From NCBI RefSeq assembly GCF_014202335.1, contig NZ_JACHGP010000007.1:186001-250000 (forward strand): a DNA stretch of 64,000 nt. The letters run 5' to 3'. The stretch is from Mycobacterium sp. AZCC_0083 (GTDB lineage: Bacteria > Actinomycetota > Actinomycetes > Mycobacteriales > Mycobacteriaceae). The position numbers and the translations under genes are program-made. Positions 42,352-50,962 of this stretch are shown here, one piece after another; the first letter of the stretch is position 1; every line of letters begins with the position of its first letter. The notes beneath the pieces are model-generated. The model ran no database searches. It worked only from the letters and a program-made list of their open reading frames with translations, and was not told the origin of the DNA.

Positions 42352-42756
42352 GCCGTCCTTGTCTTCTTCCCGGCCGCGGTGGACGACGACTACGGCCGCT
42401 TCCTGTCATGGGGCGCAATCGTTTTGGCGCCGCTGTGCGCGGTGCAGATCGTCGACTACTTCATCCTTCGGCGACGCCAACTGCACATCAGGGACGTGTT
42501 CCTGCCGATCAGCTAGTCCAGGTATAGCTACTGGAAGGGCGTCAACTTCGTCGCCTTCATTGCGGTTGGCGCGGGTGCGGTCCCGTATTCACTGCTGCTG
42601 AACCCGGTTTCGTACGAGCCGAGTGGGTTGTTCCGCTACACCGCGGCATCGCTGCCTGCCTTCCTCGTCGCCGGGTTGTTGTACTACGTGCTGACCCGAG
42701 TGGTGGTGCATCCCCTCGGGTTGGGCGGCTACGACACCCGATCGGCGCGCCGGTGA
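42352..42756 (+). pseudogene. Remnant of an NCS1-family permease
   Basis: One frame gives the C-terminal part of a nucleobase/allantoin-type NCS1 transporter: FLSWGAIVLAPLCAVQIVDYF, YWKGVNFVAFIAV, LLNPVSYEPSG, LVAGLLYYVLTR. An in-frame TAG at 42514 interrupts it and the first 300 or so residues are missing. It fills the gap between the monooxygenase and the GH15 gene. Confidence 0.7.
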
Positions 42757-42804
42757 CGGGGCACGAGTAGACGGCGGGTACCTGCGCGGTTGATGATGTG
42801 CGAC

Positions 42805-44817
42805 ATGGTTCTGCAGCACACCGATCCCGCCGACGAGACGGGCACGGCCGACGTCGTTACCGAAGCGCCGTATACCGTGACCGCCCCCGTCCCCTACGCG
42901 CCCGGCGGCCCGTTGCGGAACCCGTTCCCGCCGATCGCCGACTACGCGTTCCTTTCGGACTGCGAGAACAGCTGCCTGGTCTCGTCGGCGGGTTCGGTCG
43001 AGTGGATGTGCGTGCCACGGCCGGACTCGCCGAGCGTCTTCGGGGCGATCCTGGATCGCAGCGCAGGACACTTCCGCCTCGGCCCGTACGGGGTGACCGT
43101 GCCCGCGGCCCGGCGCTACCTTCCTGGCAGCCTGATCCTGGAAACCACCTGGCAAACGCACACGGGTTGGCTGATCGTGCGCGACGCGCTGGTGATGGGG
43201 CCATGGCACGACATCGAGACCCGGTCGAGAACCCACCGCCGCACCCCGATGGACTGGGACGCCGAACACATTCTGCTGCGGACGGTCCGCTGCGTCAGCG
43301 GCGTTGTGGAGCTGGTGATGAGCTGCGAGCCTGCGTTCGACTACCACCGCGAGGCCGCCACCTGGGAGTACTCGGCGGGAGCGTACGGCGAGGCCATCGC
43401 ACGGGCAGGCAAGAATCCGGAGGCGCACCCCACGCTGCGGCTGACCACCAACCTGCGCGTCGGCCTCGAAGGGCACGAAGCGCGGGCCCGCACCCGTCTC
43501 AACGAGGGCGACAACGTCTTCGTCGCACTCAGCTGGTCCAAGCACCCGGCACCGCAGACCTTCGAGGAAGCCTCCGAGAAGATGTGGAAGACCAGCGAGT
43601 CGTGGCGGCAGTGGATCAACATCGGCGACTTCCCCGACCATCCGTGGCGGGCCTACCTTCAGCGCAGTGCATTGACGCTCAAGGGACTTACCTACTCCCC
43701 GACCGGCGCACTGCTGGCGGCCAGCACCACGTCGCTTCCGGAAACGCCTCAGGGCGAACGCAACTGGGACTACCGCTACGCGTGGGTGCGTGACTCCACG
43801 TTCGCGCTGTGGGGTCTGTATACGTTGGGCCTGGACCGTGAGGCCGACGACTTCTTCGCGTTCATCGCCGACGTGTCGGGCGCCAACAACGGTGAGCGCC
43901 ACCCACTTCAGGTGATGTACGGCGTCGGCGGCGAGCGCACCCTCGTCGAGGAGGAGCTCCACCACCTCTCCGGCTACGACAACTCCCGGCCGGTGCGAAT
44001 CGGCAACGGCGCGTTCGACCAGATGCAGCACGACATCTGGGGCACCATGCTCGACTCGGTGTACTTGCACGCCAAGTCGCGTGAGCAGATCCCGGAGATG
44101 CTGTGGCCGGTGCTCAAGAACCAGGTCGAAGAGGCCATCAAGCACTGGCGCGAACCCGACCGCGGCATCTGGGAGGTACGCGGCGAGCCGCAGCACTTCA
44201 CCTCGAGCAAGGTGATGTGTTGGGTGGCCCTTGATCGCGGCTCGAAACTGGCCGAACTGCAGGGCGAGAAGAGCTACGCCCAGCAATGGCGGGCGATCGC
44301 CGAGGAGATCAAGGCCGACATCCTGGCCCACGGCGTCGATGCTCGCGGCGCGCTGACCCAGCGCTACGGCCACGACGCGCTCGACGCCTCGCTGTTGCTC
44401 GTCCCCCTAGTGCGGTTCCTGCCATCCGACGATCCGCGCGTGCGCGCCACGGTGCTGGCGATCGCCGACGAGCTCACAGAGGACGGACTGGTGCTGCGCT
44501 ACCGCACCGAGGAGACCGACGACGGGCTACAGGGCGAAGAGGGCTCGTTCACCATCTGCTCGTTCTGGCTGGTGTCGGCGCTGGTGGAGATCGGTGAGAT
44601 CAGCAGGGCCAAGCACCTCTGCGAGCGGCTGCTGTCGTTCGCCAGCCCGCTGCATCTCTACGCCGAGGAGATCGAGCCGCGAACCGGACGCCACCTCGGC
44701 AACTTCCCTCAGGCATTCACGCACCTGGCACTGATCAACGCCGTGGTGCACGTGATCCGCGCCGAGGAGGAGGCCGACAGCACCGGCGTGTTCCAGCCGG
44801 CCAACGCACCGACCTAG
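42805..44817 (+). CDS. GH15-family glycoside hydrolase (trehalase-like)
   Basis: A protein of 670 residues, nearly identical in plan to Rv2402, a GH15 trehalase homologue. An N-terminal beta domain (IADYAFLSDCENSCLVSSAGSVEW) precedes the (alpha/alpha)6 barrel with GERNWDYRYAWVRDS and the later EIEPRTGRHLGNFPQAFTHLAL. The family has two catalytic glutamates. The start was set at MVLQ to match the homologue; a Met five codons earlier is possible. Confidence 0.9.
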   Translation: MVLQHTDPADETGTADVVTEAPYTVTAPVPYAPGGPLRNPFPPIADYAFLSDCENSCLVSSAGSVEWMCVPRPDSPSVFGAILDRSAGHFRLGPYGVTVPAARRYLPGSLILETTWQTHTGWLIVRDALVMGPWHDIETRSRTHRRTPMDWDAEHILLRTVRCVSGVVELVMSCEPAFDYHREAATWEYSAGAYGEAIARAGKNPEAHPTLRLTTNLRVGLEGHEARARTRLNEGDNVFVALSWSKHPAPQTFEEASEKMWKTSESWRQWINIGDFPDHPWRAYLQRSALTLKGLTYSPTGALLAASTTSLPETPQGERNWDYRYAWVRDSTFALWGLYTLGLDREADDFFAFIADVSGANNGERHPLQVMYGVGGERTLVEEELHHLSGYDNSRPVRIGNGAFDQMQHDIWGTMLDSVYLHAKSREQIPEMLWPVLKNQVEEAIKHWREPDRGIWEVRGEPQHFTSSKVMCWVALDRGSKLAELQGEKSYAQQWRAIAEEIKADILAHGVDARGALTQRYGHDALDASLLLVPLVRFLPSDDPRVRATVLAIADELTEDGLVLRYRTEETDDGLQGEEGSFTICSFWLVSALVEIGEISRAKHLCERLLSFASPLHLYAEEIEPRTGRHLGNFPQAFTHLALINAVVHVIRAEEEADSTGVFQPANAPT

Positions 44818-44820
44818 AGG

Positions 44821-46119
44821 TCAGCCGCCGACGGCGCGCAACAAGGGTCGGTCGAACGACTGCTCGGCGCGCGCTCGCCACTGCAGGTGGAAGTCCACGA
44901 CAAGGGGCGCAGGTACCGCCAGCGCCACGGGAGTGAGTCGGTTGTTCACCTCGTCGCGCGCCACACCGGTGATCACGCGCCCACCAAAGCCGTCGGCGCG
45001 GGCAGGCACGGTGGCGGTGACCGTCGCCGCGTCGACACCGAGGTGCGGGCGCAGATAGAACTCGCCGCCGGGCTCGCAACCCGACAGCTCGGCACCGTCT
45101 TCGTCAAGCAGCGATCCACCCGAAACCGTCAGCGCAACAGCGTCATTGGCGTGCAGTCGAAGCGGGCCGATCAGACCGCCATCGACCACGGCGGCGACGG
45201 CCGACAGCTCAGGGGCCACCGCGTGGCCGCGGGCCCAGCGGGCGCCTGCCAGCAGGTAGTCGTAGAGATGGACGACACGGTCGGGGTTGAGATAGTGACT
45301 CTCCCCCTCCAGCCAGAACGACACATCAGCCACGGGGACGCGGCCTTCGGCGTCGTCCACGAGCCGGTAGTGCCGGTAGCCCTGAGCACGGCGGCCGGGC
45401 AGGTAACGGGACAGCGTGCTGCCCGAGCCGAGCGACTTGCGGTACTGGCCAGGCTCGGTCACGGTCAGCCTCGACGAGGCGACGTCACGCCATGTGGACC
45501 CGTCGGCTGACTTCTGCAGCCGGAGCGACGCACCCGTCTTCGACGTGACCTCGACGGTGTAGCCGCCCAGTTGAGGTGCGCTGTCGAACTCGAAGTCGAT
45601 GGCGCTCGGGGTCCGTCGCACCGCGACGGGCACGTTCCTCGGGCGATCGTCGAGTTTCATGTCGTTGGTGAAGAACCAGATCGCGGCCTGGGTCGCTGCA
45701 ATGGCCTCGTGTTCGGCGACGTTGGACGAACCCAGCGGGTAGCCGGCCGCGCGCAGTCGACGGCTCAGCTCCGCGGTGCCGATCGTCGGAAATGAGTTGC
45801 GAAGGATCCAGTCGATCTCGGCCTCGCGGGCACGGGCGCGCAGGTTGGTCACCGCCGCCCACGTCGCAGCCCGGTAGTGCGATGGGCGCGTCGGGGCGTG
45901 GCCGCCGAAGTCCAGCGAATACGCATCGACGTTGGGGTTCAGCCTGATCAGGTCCGTGCGCGCAGTGGTGCCGTCGGTGAACACCAGGGAGCCCACGGTG
46001 TGCGAGTAGGTGCCGCCGCGGTACCTGGTCATGCGGCTGAGCTCACCGCTGCCTGCCACTTCGCGGCGCCGGACGGCGACCGGTGCGTGGATGCGCTCGG
46101 AAAGGGTGTGACTGGTCAT
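44821..46119 (-). CDS. TQXA-type protein lacking the thioester cysteine
   Basis: A protein of 432 residues. Residues about 40-155 match Cys-Gln thioester (TQXA) domains: an AYxxD site, IDWILRNSFPTIG and EAIAATQAAIWFF with the reactive Gln. The partner Cys is replaced by Ser (AYSLDFGG), so no thioester can form. A discoidin-like part follows (KTGASLRLQKSADGSTWRDV). No signal peptide, LPXTG or membrane helix is present, unlike surface members. It ends close to the convergent GH15 gene, and a poly-Cys leader lies upstream. Confidence 0.75.
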   Translation of the reverse strand: MTSHTLSERIHAPVAVRRREVAGSGELSRMTRYRGGTYSHTVGSLVFTDGTTARTDLIRLNPNVDAYSLDFGGHAPTRPSHYRAATWAAVTNLRARAREAEIDWILRNSFPTIGTAELSRRLRAAGYPLGSSNVAEHEAIAATQAAIWFFTNDMKLDDRPRNVPVAVRRTPSAIDFEFDSAPQLGGYTVEVTSKTGASLRLQKSADGSTWRDVASSRLTVTEPGQYRKSLGSGSTLSRYLPGRRAQGYRHYRLVDDAEGRVPVADVSFWLEGESHYLNPDRVVHLYDYLLAGARWARGHAVAPELSAVAAVVDGGLIGPLRLHANDAVALTVSGGSLLDEDGAELSGCEPGGEFYLRPHLGVDAATVTATVPARADGFGGRVITGVARDEVNNRLTPVALAVPAPLVVDFHLQWRARAEQSFDRPLLRAVGG

Positions 46120-46205
46120 CGGGTTGACTTTCTGAAAGTTGATCGCGCGTGACTTCGCCGCCGATCAGGCGGGCGTCAACGCAGAAGAACTGGGGCGTCA
46201 GAAAA

Positions 46206-46280
46206 TCAACAACAACAACAGCCCATGGGCACCGAGAAGCGCGCCAAACCACTTCGCAGCGTCGATGCAGGCTGTTGCAT
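46206..46280 (-). CDS. Poly-cysteine leader peptide upstream of the TQXA-type gene
   Basis: An ORF of 24 codons ending in PMGCCCC, four consecutive Cys codons just before the stop. It starts 7 nt after TATCCT and so is leaderless. Its stop lies 86 nt before the TQXA-type gene on the same strand, and AACTTTC/GAAAGT next to that start could mask its ribosome site. It repeats the sirA and subI leader design. Confidence 0.75.
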   Translation of the reverse strand: MQQPASTLRSGLARFSVPMGCCCC

Positions 46281-46287
46281 ACCGCCA

Positions 46288-46293
46288 AGGATA
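46288..46293 (-). promoter_or_regulatory. -10 box of the third poly-Cys leader
   Basis: TATCCT on the minus strand ends exactly 7 nt before the leader ATG. Confidence 0.5.
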
Positions 46294-46713
46294 CGGGACG
46301 ACGGGCATCTGGCAAGGAGTGCCCTCGCCGACCCTTGCCCTCGAGGCGACGTACCACCCTTCGGCGACCCGTTCGCCCCTATGCTGGAGTCGCGACATCC
46401 CCGCGCTCCCCTCAACATTCGGCGTCGTCGTCGGCTTTTGAAGAAGAGTCAGTGACCGTGGCCGAACCCATGACCTTCGGGTCAGCGTGATGAAAACTTT
46501 GGGGCTGTGAGTTGGCGCCGTGGTTGGTTGGGAGTTCGCCTCGTGGTGGGTCGAGAGTTCGCATCACGATGAGTAGAAGGGGTGTTTATTCCGCAGAATT
46601 TTGGTATACGCTCGGCGCGCACCGCGGCATGTCGTAGAGCATGATCATGTTGGCACCGCACCGCCGCTTGCCCCACCGTTGTTAGCGGCCTCTTCAGACC
46701 CAGGAGGTACTCC

Positions 46714-47640
46714 ATGACTTCGCCTCAGAACGAGTCACAGGCACTCGGCGATCTCGCCGCACGGCAGCTCGCCAATGCCACCAAGACCGTTCCCCAGCTC
46801 TCGACGATCACTCCCCGTTTTCTGTTGCACCTTCTGAGCTGGGTACCGGTCGAAGCAGGCATCTACCGGGTGAACCGGGTCGTCAATCCCGACCGGGTCG
46901 CAATCCACGTCGACGAGGGCGGCACGGCCGCGGACGAGCCGCTGCCCCAGACCTACGTGGACTACGAGACCAGCCCGCGGGAGTTGACGCTGCGGTCGAT
47001 CTCGACGCTGCTCGACGTGCACACCCGGGTCTCCGATCTGTACTCCAGCCCGCATGACCAGGTCACCCAACAGCTCCGCCTCACCATCGAGACCATCAAG
47101 GAGCGCCAGGAGTCCGAGCTGATCAACAACCCGGAGTACGGATTGTTGTCGCAGGTGACCCCTGAGCAGACCATTCAGACCCTTGGTGGCGCGCCCACCC
47201 CCGATGACCTGGATTCGCTGATCACCAAGGTGTGGAAGACACCGGGATTCATCCTGACCCACCCGCTTGGCGTGGCCGCGTTCGGCCGCGAAGCCACCCG
47301 CCGCGGCGTGCCGCCGGTTGTGGTCAGCCTGTTCGGCACGCAGTTCATCACCTGGCGTGGCATCCCGATCGTGCCGTCGGACAAGGTTCCCGTCGAAGAC
47401 GCCAAGACCAAGTTCATCCTGGTGCGCACCGGCGAGGAGCGCCAAGGAGTCGTCGGCCTGTTCCAGCCTGGACTGGTCGGCGAGCAGGCGCCCGGTTTGT
47501 CGGTGCGGTTCACCGGCATCAACCGCAATGCGATCGCGTCCTATCTGGTCACCTTGTACTCGTCGCTGGCGGTGCTGACCGACGACGCGCTCGCAGTGCT
47601 CGAGGACGTGGCGGTGGACCAGTTCCATGAGTACAAGTGA
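46714..47640 (+). CDS. Family 2A encapsulin shell protein
   Basis: A HK97-fold nanocompartment shell of 308 residues, related to cyanobacterial SrpI and M. leprae major membrane protein I. Features include the N-terminal arm (SQALGDLAARQLANATKTVPQL), LLHLLSWVPVEAGIYRVNRV and the C-terminal A-domain end (SLAVLTDDALAVLEDVAVDQ). No cyclic-nucleotide domain is present, so it is 2A rather than 2B. AGGAGG lies 6 nt before the ATG. It overlaps its cargo gene by 14 bp. Confidence 0.9.
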   Translation: MTSPQNESQALGDLAARQLANATKTVPQLSTITPRFLLHLLSWVPVEAGIYRVNRVVNPDRVAIHVDEGGTAADEPLPQTYVDYETSPRELTLRSISTLLDVHTRVSDLYSSPHDQVTQQLRLTIETIKERQESELINNPEYGLLSQVTPEQTIQTLGGAPTPDDLDSLITKVWKTPGFILTHPLGVAAFGREATRRGVPPVVVSLFGTQFITWRGIPIVPSDKVPVEDAKTKFILVRTGEERQGVVGLFQPGLVGEQAPGLSVRFTGINRNAIASYLVTLYSSLAVLTDDALAVLEDVAVDQFHEYK

Positions 47641-49513
47641 GTACCGCTCGGTAGAAGCTGAAAGCGACTTGCCGATCGGTGCTGCGGAGCTCGCCGCACT
47701 GGCCAACCAGCTGTTCGCCACCAGCTTCCGACCGGGCCCCGACAGTCCCCCACTGACGGCGCCGGTGGCGCCGCGCGGCTCGGCGCCGGATGCCACGGCC
47801 GCGACGTCGGCGGGCACCGCCGCGGTCGGCGCCGCGAATCCGTTGACGCCCGTCGCGTTCACGCCGGCTCGCGACGTCTACGTTCCGGCCCCGAGTTCAC
47901 CTGCACCGGACGGCATTCCGCAGACCGTGCCGGTTGCTCCGCGCGGCTCGGTGCCAGACACGACGGCCGCGCCGTCGGCCGGCTACACCGTAGGCAGCGC
48001 GCTCGACCCGTACGCGGTGCCGACCTCTGGCATCGTGTCGACGGTGCCAGGGGTGTTGGCGGGCTCCCCACCTACGGCCCCGGTGGCGCCGCGTGGGTCA
48101 GCACCCAGCTGGCCTTCCTCAGCGCCGTCGGTCGCCGATCTGGGCTGGACGGGCGCGCCTGCCGCGGCGCCAGAAGGCGATGAGGCGAACTACTACTTCC
48201 TGTCAGGGCCGCCGAACGCCGTAGCGGCGGAGCCGCCGAAAACCACAGCCGCGGACCCGGTGCCGCAGCTGCCCGACAACCACCAGGTATTCGACGTCAA
48301 CGCAGTGCGGGCAGACTTCCCGATCCTGCGCGAGACCGTCAACGGCAAGCCGCTGATCTGGTTCGACAACGCAGCGACGACGCAGAAGCCCCAGGCGGTG
48401 ATCGATCGGCTGGCGTACTTCTACGCCCACGAGAACTCGAACATCCACCGCGCCGCACACGAACTGGCCGCTCGGGCGACCGACGCCTACGAGGAGGCGC
48501 GCGACACCGTTCGACGCTTCATCGGAGCGTCGAAGACCGAGGAGATCATCTTCGTCCGCGGCACCACCGAGGCCATCAACCTGGTGGCCTACGCGTGGGG
48601 CAGCAAGCACCTCGGCCCAGGCGACGAGATCGTGATCACCCACCTGGAGCACCACGCCAATATCGTTCCCTGGCAAATACTTTCGCAGCAGACCGGTGCG
48701 ATTCTCAAGGTGGCACCGGTCGACGATGCAGGCAATCTTCTGCTGTCGGAGTTCGAGGATCTGCTGGGCCCGAAGACCAAACTCGTTGCCGCGACGCATG
48801 TCTCCAACGCCCTCGGCACCGTGACACCGGCCAAGAAGATCGTCGAACTGGGTCACCGCTACGGCGCACGGGTTCTGATCGACGCCGCACAGTCCATCCC
48901 GCACATGCCGATCGACGTGCAGGACCTCGGAGCCGACTTCCTGGTGTTCTCCGGGCACAAGATCGTCGGCCCCACCGGCATCGGCGTGCTGTACGGGCGC
49001 GAAGACGCCCTGGCGGAGACACCGCCGTGGCAGGGCGGCGGCAACATGATCGCCGACGTGACGCTGGAGCGTTCGCTCTACCAGGGTCCGCCGAACAAGT
49101 TCGAAGCAGGCACCGGCAACATCGCCGACGCCGTTGGTCTCGGCGAGGCGCTGCGTTACGTCGAGCGGGTCGGCATCGAGCGCATCGCTGCCTACGAACA
49201 CGCCCTGCTCGACTACGCCACACCACGGTTGGCCGAGATTCCTGGCGTGCGGCTCGTCGGCACCGCCGAGGAGAAGGCTAGCGTGTTGTCGTTCGTGTTG
49301 GCAGGCCACGGACCGCTCGAGGTCGGCAAGGCGCTCAACGCCGAAGGCATCGCGGTGCGGGCGGGACACCATTGCGCCCAACCGATCCTGCGGCGACTGG
49401 GCCTCGAGGCCACGGTGCGGCCGTCGTTCGCCTTCTACAACACCTTCGACGAGATCGACGTCTTCATCGATGCGGTGCGCCGCATCGCCGAGGGCGGCAC
49501 TAGCCGATCCTGA
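47627..49513 (+). CDS. Encapsulated cysteine desulfurase with long disordered tail
   Basis: A protein of 628 residues. Residues 1-221 are Pro/Ala-rich and disordered. They hold a short helix (AELAALANQLF) and three copies of (A/V)PVAPRGS(A/V)P at 45-54, 101-110 and 151-160, the likely shell-binding tail. From about 222 it is a SufS-type PLP desulfurase: Lys445 in FSGHKIVGPTG and catalytic Cys583 in AGHHCAQP. It takes sulfur from cysteine, inside the encapsulin shell by analogy with SrpI systems. The serine acetyltransferase often found next to such pairs is absent. Confidence 0.92.
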   Translation: MSTSEYRSVEAESDLPIGAAELAALANQLFATSFRPGPDSPPLTAPVAPRGSAPDATAATSAGTAAVGAANPLTPVAFTPARDVYVPAPSSPAPDGIPQTVPVAPRGSVPDTTAAPSAGYTVGSALDPYAVPTSGIVSTVPGVLAGSPPTAPVAPRGSAPSWPSSAPSVADLGWTGAPAAAPEGDEANYYFLSGPPNAVAAEPPKTTAADPVPQLPDNHQVFDVNAVRADFPILRETVNGKPLIWFDNAATTQKPQAVIDRLAYFYAHENSNIHRAAHELAARATDAYEEARDTVRRFIGASKTEEIIFVRGTTEAINLVAYAWGSKHLGPGDEIVITHLEHHANIVPWQILSQQTGAILKVAPVDDAGNLLLSEFEDLLGPKTKLVAATHVSNALGTVTPAKKIVELGHRYGARVLIDAAQSIPHMPIDVQDLGADFLVFSGHKIVGPTGIGVLYGREDALAETPPWQGGGNMIADVTLERSLYQGPPNKFEAGTGNIADAVGLGEALRYVERVGIERIAAYEHALLDYATPRLAEIPGVRLVGTAEEKASVLSFVLAGHGPLEVGKALNAEGIAVRAGHHCAQPILRRLGLEATVRPSFAFYNTFDEIDVFIDAVRRIAEGGTSRS

Positions 49514-49596
49514 CCGCCAGGATCATCGTGTTTCCATGTCTCGTCGACACTTTCGTGCCCGCGCAGCATGGTGTCGTCTAGCGAAGGGACGGCACG

Positions 49597-49719
49597 ATGA
49601 GTATTCACCTGCACGGGGACCTGCCCACCAACGGCGATAGCCGCCTCGCCCGCCGCGGGAGAGGTCGCCGCCACACCGAGGGTGCCGCCGCGATCCTGCG
49701 TGCGCGGGGTCTGGTGTGA
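49597..49719 (+). CDS. 40-aa basic protein, unknown
   Basis: The ORF (MSIHLHGDLP..., RRGRGRRHTEGAAAILRARG) has a GAAGGGA ribosome site 7 nt upstream and lies 84 nt after the desulfurase. It has ten arginines and no cysteine. It could be a small encapsulin-operon protein or a chance ORF. It ends 8 bp before the convergent DszC-like gene. Confidence 0.4.
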   Translation: MSIHLHGDLPTNGDSRLARRGRGRRHTEGAAAILRARGLV

Positions 49720-49726
49720 CGAGCCG

Positions 49727-50962
49727 TCAGTTGCCCTGACCTCCGTGACCTCGAGCAGCGAGATCAGGGACCGGGTCCTTGCCGTTGATCAGCCAGTCGC
49801 CAAGGATGCGGGCCTTGTACACGCGAGGGTTGTGCGAGGCCAGTGTGCGGGCATTGCGCCAATGCCGGTCCAGTCCAAGTTCTTCCGATACCGCCGAGGC
49901 ACCCAGCGCGTCGAAGATCGTGGTCGTGGCCCGCAGTGCCGCGTCGATGATGACGAGCTGAGCCTGCGATACGGCGACCTCGGCGTCGACGAGTCGCCGT
50001 CTGCCGTTCCCATCGTGCTCGGTCAGTCTTCCCTCGGCGACCCGGTCCAGGCTCCTGGCGCTCCTGGCCAGCGCGGCCTCGGCACCGAACACGTCCGCCG
50101 AGACACTTCCGATGACCTGTAGGAGCTGAGCGTCGTCGGTGGGAACCTCGGCAAGGCCCTGGGGGTAGTTGCGCTTGCGCTCGGCCAGTGCCGTTGAGCC
50201 GTCCCGCAATGCCGCCCCCGTAATGCCGGTCAGCACTGCCAGCATCGCGATCTGATAGAAGTGCGACTGGTAGCCGAACCTGTCGGCCGCGGGAAACACG
50301 TCGCCGACGTCGGCCCGAGCCCGCTCGTAGCGCGCGGTGCCGCTTGCCGTGGCGCGCTGACCGAAACCCCGCCAGTCGTCCACCAACGTCACCCCGGGAT
50401 CGTCGGCCCGAACGAGGGCAGTCAACAGCTCACCGTCGTCACCACGCCCGAGCACGTCCAGCCATTCCGCGTAAAGGCTGCCCGTCGCATAATATTTGGC
50501 GCCGGTCACCAGCCAGTGGTCGTCTTCGGCCGTCACCGTCGTCGCCAGTTTGGCCAGGGTCAGATTGTTCGCCTCGGTCCAGCCCCCGCCGACGAACGCG
50601 CCCGCGAGGAACCGCTTGATCCAGACGTCGTTGGTATCCGACGTCGGCGCGTTGAGCCGGTCCTCGACGAAGGCCAGGTGGTTGCGGAAGATGTGCGAGA
50701 CGTTCGCGTCGGCCGCACCGAGCTCGGCGAGCAGCAGGAACGTCTGCTCGAGTGAGGCGCCGAAACCGCCGTGTTCCTCGGGGATTCGCAGAGTGCCGAA
50801 ACCGGCGTCGATCAGCAATCGGACCTGTTCGCGAGGGAGGACTCGGTTCCGCTCACGGTCCCGGCTGCCCTCGGCAATCTGCGCGAAGATCGGCAGGAAC
50901 GTCGACTCCAGCTCGGCGTCGAGCGCGGTGGGCCTGCGCAGATACGTTGTTGCGAAACTCAT
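49727..50962 (-). CDS. DszC/SfnB-type flavin monooxygenase (acyl-CoA dehydrogenase fold)
   Basis: A protein of 411 residues. The acyl-CoA dehydrogenase fold is seen in GFGTLRIPEEHGGFGAS, HIFRNHLAFVED, GGGWTEAN and ALRATTTIFDALGASAVSEELGLDRHWRNARTL. The HIFRNH and HWRNARTLASHNP motifs fit the FMNH2-dependent DszC/SfnB group that oxidises organic sulfur compounds. It is coupled by ATGA to the GNAT gene upstream. Confidence 0.82.
   Translation of the reverse strand: MSFATTYLRRPTALDAELESTFLPIFAQIAEGSRDRERNRVLPREQVRLLIDAGFGTLRIPEEHGGFGASLEQTFLLLAELGAADANVSHIFRNHLAFVEDRLNAPTSDTNDVWIKRFLAGAFVGGGWTEANNLTLAKLATTVTAEDDHWLVTGAKYYATGSLYAEWLDVLGRGDDGELLTALVRADDPGVTLVDDWRGFGQRATASGTARYERARADVGDVFPAADRFGYQSHFYQIAMLAVLTGITGAALRDGSTALAERKRNYPQGLAEVPTDDAQLLQVIGSVSADVFGAEAALARSARSLDRVAEGRLTEHDGNGRRRLVDAEVAVSQAQLVIIDAALRATTTIFDALGASAVSEELGLDRHWRNARTLASHNPRVYKARILGDWLINGKDPVPDLAARGHGGQGN

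Larger units (their letters stand above)
46120..46713. other. Divergent control region between the TQXA-type gene and the encapsulin
   Basis: This 594-bp stretch has no full gene. It holds a minus-strand poly-Cys leader ORF and its -10 box. On the plus strand are a likely encapsulin promoter (TGGTATACGCT near 46606), a 14-codon ORF ending in Cys at 46641-46685, and an AGGAGG ribosome site at 46702-46707. The middle part (46300-46590) shows nothing recognised. Confidence 0.6.

Noticed and set aside
42589..44373. Long open frame opposite the GH15 gene
   Set aside because: Antisense shadow of a highly conserved enzyme.
46641..46685. 14-codon ORF ending in Cys before the encapsulin gene
   Set aside because: Only one Cys codon, no -10 box at the leaderless distance and no clear ribosome site.
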